Of a stretch of DNA of 64,000 nucleotides, positions 62,652-64,000 are shown one piece after another (the stretch's first letter is position 1; every line of letters begins with the position of its first letter). Origin of the DNA: Bog-473 sp963828825 (GTDB taxonomy: Bacteria; Actinomycetota; Acidimicrobiia; Acidimicrobiales; RAAP-2); contig CAWHGF010000007.1 in assembly GCA_963828825.1 (NCBI GenBank), forward strand, positions 496,001 to 560,000, given 5' to 3'. Both the position numbers and the translations under genes were made by a program. Below the pieces are notes generated by a model, which saw nothing but the letters and a program-made list of their open reading frames with translations, made no database searches and had not been told where the DNA came from.

Positions 62652-64000
62652 GGCTCTTCGGATTCTGGCGGGGTCCAGCACCTCACCGGACGACGATGGA
62701 ACCGAGCACGCGCCAGTTGGGCTTGCCGGCGTAGAGCAACGCCCGGATCCGATAGTTCTCGAAGTTGCGGAACCCGAAGGCGATCCGTTTGATGCGCTTG
62801 ATCAGGTTGTTGAGGGCCTCGGTGGGGCCATTGGAGACTCGGGCCAGATGGAAGTTGGCGATCTTGTCGAACCAGTCCCGAAGCGTGCGCCCGAGCTTTT
62901 GGATCTCGGGCGGCATGGTGGGTCGGCGGCAGTGCTGCTCGAGCTCTCTCAGCATCGCTCGGGCCGCCTTGGGGTCCTTGGTCCGATAGAAGTCGCGAAG
63001 TCGTTCTTTGACCCGGTAGGCGATGGCCACTTCAGCACCGGGGTCGCCCAGGGTGAGCAGCGACCACAGGCGCTGTGATGCCCCTTGGTCGAGTTTCTCC
63101 TCGCCGCGCAGCAGCACCCGGCGCACCCGATAGAGCGGATCGTCCCGGCGTCCACGGTGTCCGGTCTGTTCGCGTCTGCACCCGTCGGCGCACGGCGTCG
63201 AGGCTGCGATTGGCCAGCGATATGACGTGGAAGGGATCGACGACCTGGTGAGCCTTGGGCAAGCATCACCGAATAGACCGCCGTGTAGGTGGCCGACATG
63301 TCGAGAGCCCCGAATCGAATCCGCTCCTTCCAAGCCCTTGGACTGCTTGTTGATCCAGCCCGCCACATCGGTGTATTTGCGCGTCGGGAGGATCTCGATG
63401 ATCTGGTGATTCTCGACATCGGCGACGGTGGTGGCGTAGTCGGTCGTCACCCGCGAGGAGAGTTTCACGAACGACGTCTCGTCGAGGCCGATGGCGCTCG
63501 TGCGATTCAAGCGCTTGCGACGGACGCTGAGCAGGGCCTCGCCATAGATGCACACGGCGTCGTTGACCGTGTGCCAGTCACAGCCCAGCTCGGCCGCGAC
63601 CTCTCGGACCGTCCGGCCGCCACCGACTTGGACCGTGGCCCACTTGGCCGCCCTCGTCGTCAACAAGCAGCTCTTGGCCGCGATCCGGTGGTCCGAGAGC
63701 ACCCAGCTCCGCTTTGGACACGCCCGGTTCACGCAGCGCATCCGGTGCTTCTTCCACGCCAGCGACATAGGGGTCCCCATAGACAGGGAGGTCGATGTAG
63801 TGCACCACAGGGCGCTCTTTGACCGAGCTCTCCCAGCACACTTCGGGCAGCGCACGTCCCCGACCACCTGCTCGATCATCAACTCGACGTCGGGTCCTCG
63901 ACGCACGTAGCGCAGGACCGAGATGTCTTTGAGACCCACCAGCGCGGCGAGGATCTCACTAGGGTGGACAAGGACGGAGGTGCTTCGCGGATGTTGGCTG
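62652..64000 (-). mobile_element. ISL3-family insertion sequence, right part outside window
   Basis: The end at 62652 begins GGCTCTTCGGATTCTGG, a typical ISL3-family terminal repeat; the partner repeat was not found before base 64000, so the element continues beyond. The transposase gene 62683-63939 occupies most of it. It appears inserted just downstream of the integrase remnant. Confidence 0.8.
62683..63939 (-). pseudogene. ISL3-family transposase with three frameshifts
   Basis: N-terminal zinc-finger region 'VRCPKCAGRARSKSALWC', HTH 'TVREVAAELGCDWHTVND', catalytic Asp in 'IGLDETSF', second Asp in 'HQVVDPFHVISLANR', and Glu in 'SNGPTEALNNLIKRIKRIAF' are ISL3/DDE hallmarks. The frame, although open throughout, carries wrong sequence between about 63318 and 63150: homologous residues there are found in the other two frames ('ALDMSATYTAVYSVML', then 'PKAHQVVDPFHVIS'). 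Three indels of the same sign restore the frame by chance. As written, the protein lacks its second catalytic Asp and is inactive. Confidence 0.8.

Overview
This window is GC-rich actinobacterial DNA. Starts are often GTG or TTG with GGAGG-type ribosome sites, neighbouring genes overlap by 1-4 nt (GTGA, TGATG), and several families are typical of Actinomycetota (DUF6458, DUF4235, DUF4126-like, CsbD, GlxBCD/MgsABC-type glutamate synthase parts). A surface protein built from 'GYWLVASDGGVFAFGDA' repeats fits an Acidimicrobiia-like lineage. The taxonomic placement is inferred from gene content only.

1-9.5 kb: a compact forward-strand nitrogen/amine cluster. It holds three glutamate-synthase-like subunits (class II amidotransferase, GXGXG protein, FMN synthase domain), a FAD-dependent amine/sarcosine-type oxidase with a frameshift, an XRE-cupin regulator, a glutamine-synthetase-like ligase behind a perfect inverted-repeat operator, a class I amidotransferase, a second diverged glutamine-synthetase homologue and a phytanoyl-CoA-type dioxygenase. 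The parts resemble the gamma-glutamylation (Puu-like) and N-methylglutamate routes for taking up amine nitrogen. 9.5-16 kb: a universal stress protein, an SBF-type transporter, a PAS-GGDEF-EAL protein with an intact I-site, Ohr, and a quinone-oxidoreductase-like protein.

16-37.7 kb: mixed accessory and metabolic DNA. It contains an unusual protein with a diadenylate-cyclase-like C-terminus, DUF1059, thiolase with OsmC, a DsbA-like protein, DUF3237, a HAD phosphatase, an FtsH-type protease, and acyl-CoA/oxidoreductase genes (enoyl-CoA hydratase, GlcD-like flavoprotein, 2-hydroxyacid dehydrogenase, SDR, alpha/beta hydrolase, nitroreductase, CaiB-type CoA transferase, branched-chain-type binding protein). 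Among these lie decayed pieces: an SDR/MDR composite pseudogene, and a TPP riboswitch followed only by a stub of thiC.

38.7-49.5 kb: an ArnT/PMT-like membrane glycosyltransferase, the large repeat-built surface protein (frameshifted), then a stress cluster with a tiny membrane protein, DUF6458, Hsp20 under a CIRCE operator, three STAS anti-anti-sigma proteins, a ferritin-like protein and DUF4235, with MFS and DUF72 pseudogenes between them. 49.5-52.5 kb: a four-gene overlapping reverse-strand operon (acyl-CoA dehydrogenase-like, PIG-L deacetylase, NodS-like methyltransferase, GT2) that looks like a small glycoconjugate pathway. 52.5-57.5 kb: DoxX, CsbD, DUF4126-like, truncated globin, PNPOx-like and small hypothetical genes.

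57.8 kb to the end: a probable integrative-element region. It begins with a 3' half of a tRNA-Glu-like gene (attachment-site scar). It carries a three-gene overlapping operon of two secreted proteins sharing a new-looking C-terminal Cys module plus a voltage-gated-type K+ channel, then a TY-Chap/YbjN-like gene, a decapitated tyrosine integrase and an ISL3-family insertion sequence that runs off the right edge. Many otherwise well-conserved genes carry single-base frameshifts, so either assembly indels or real decay affects this sequence.
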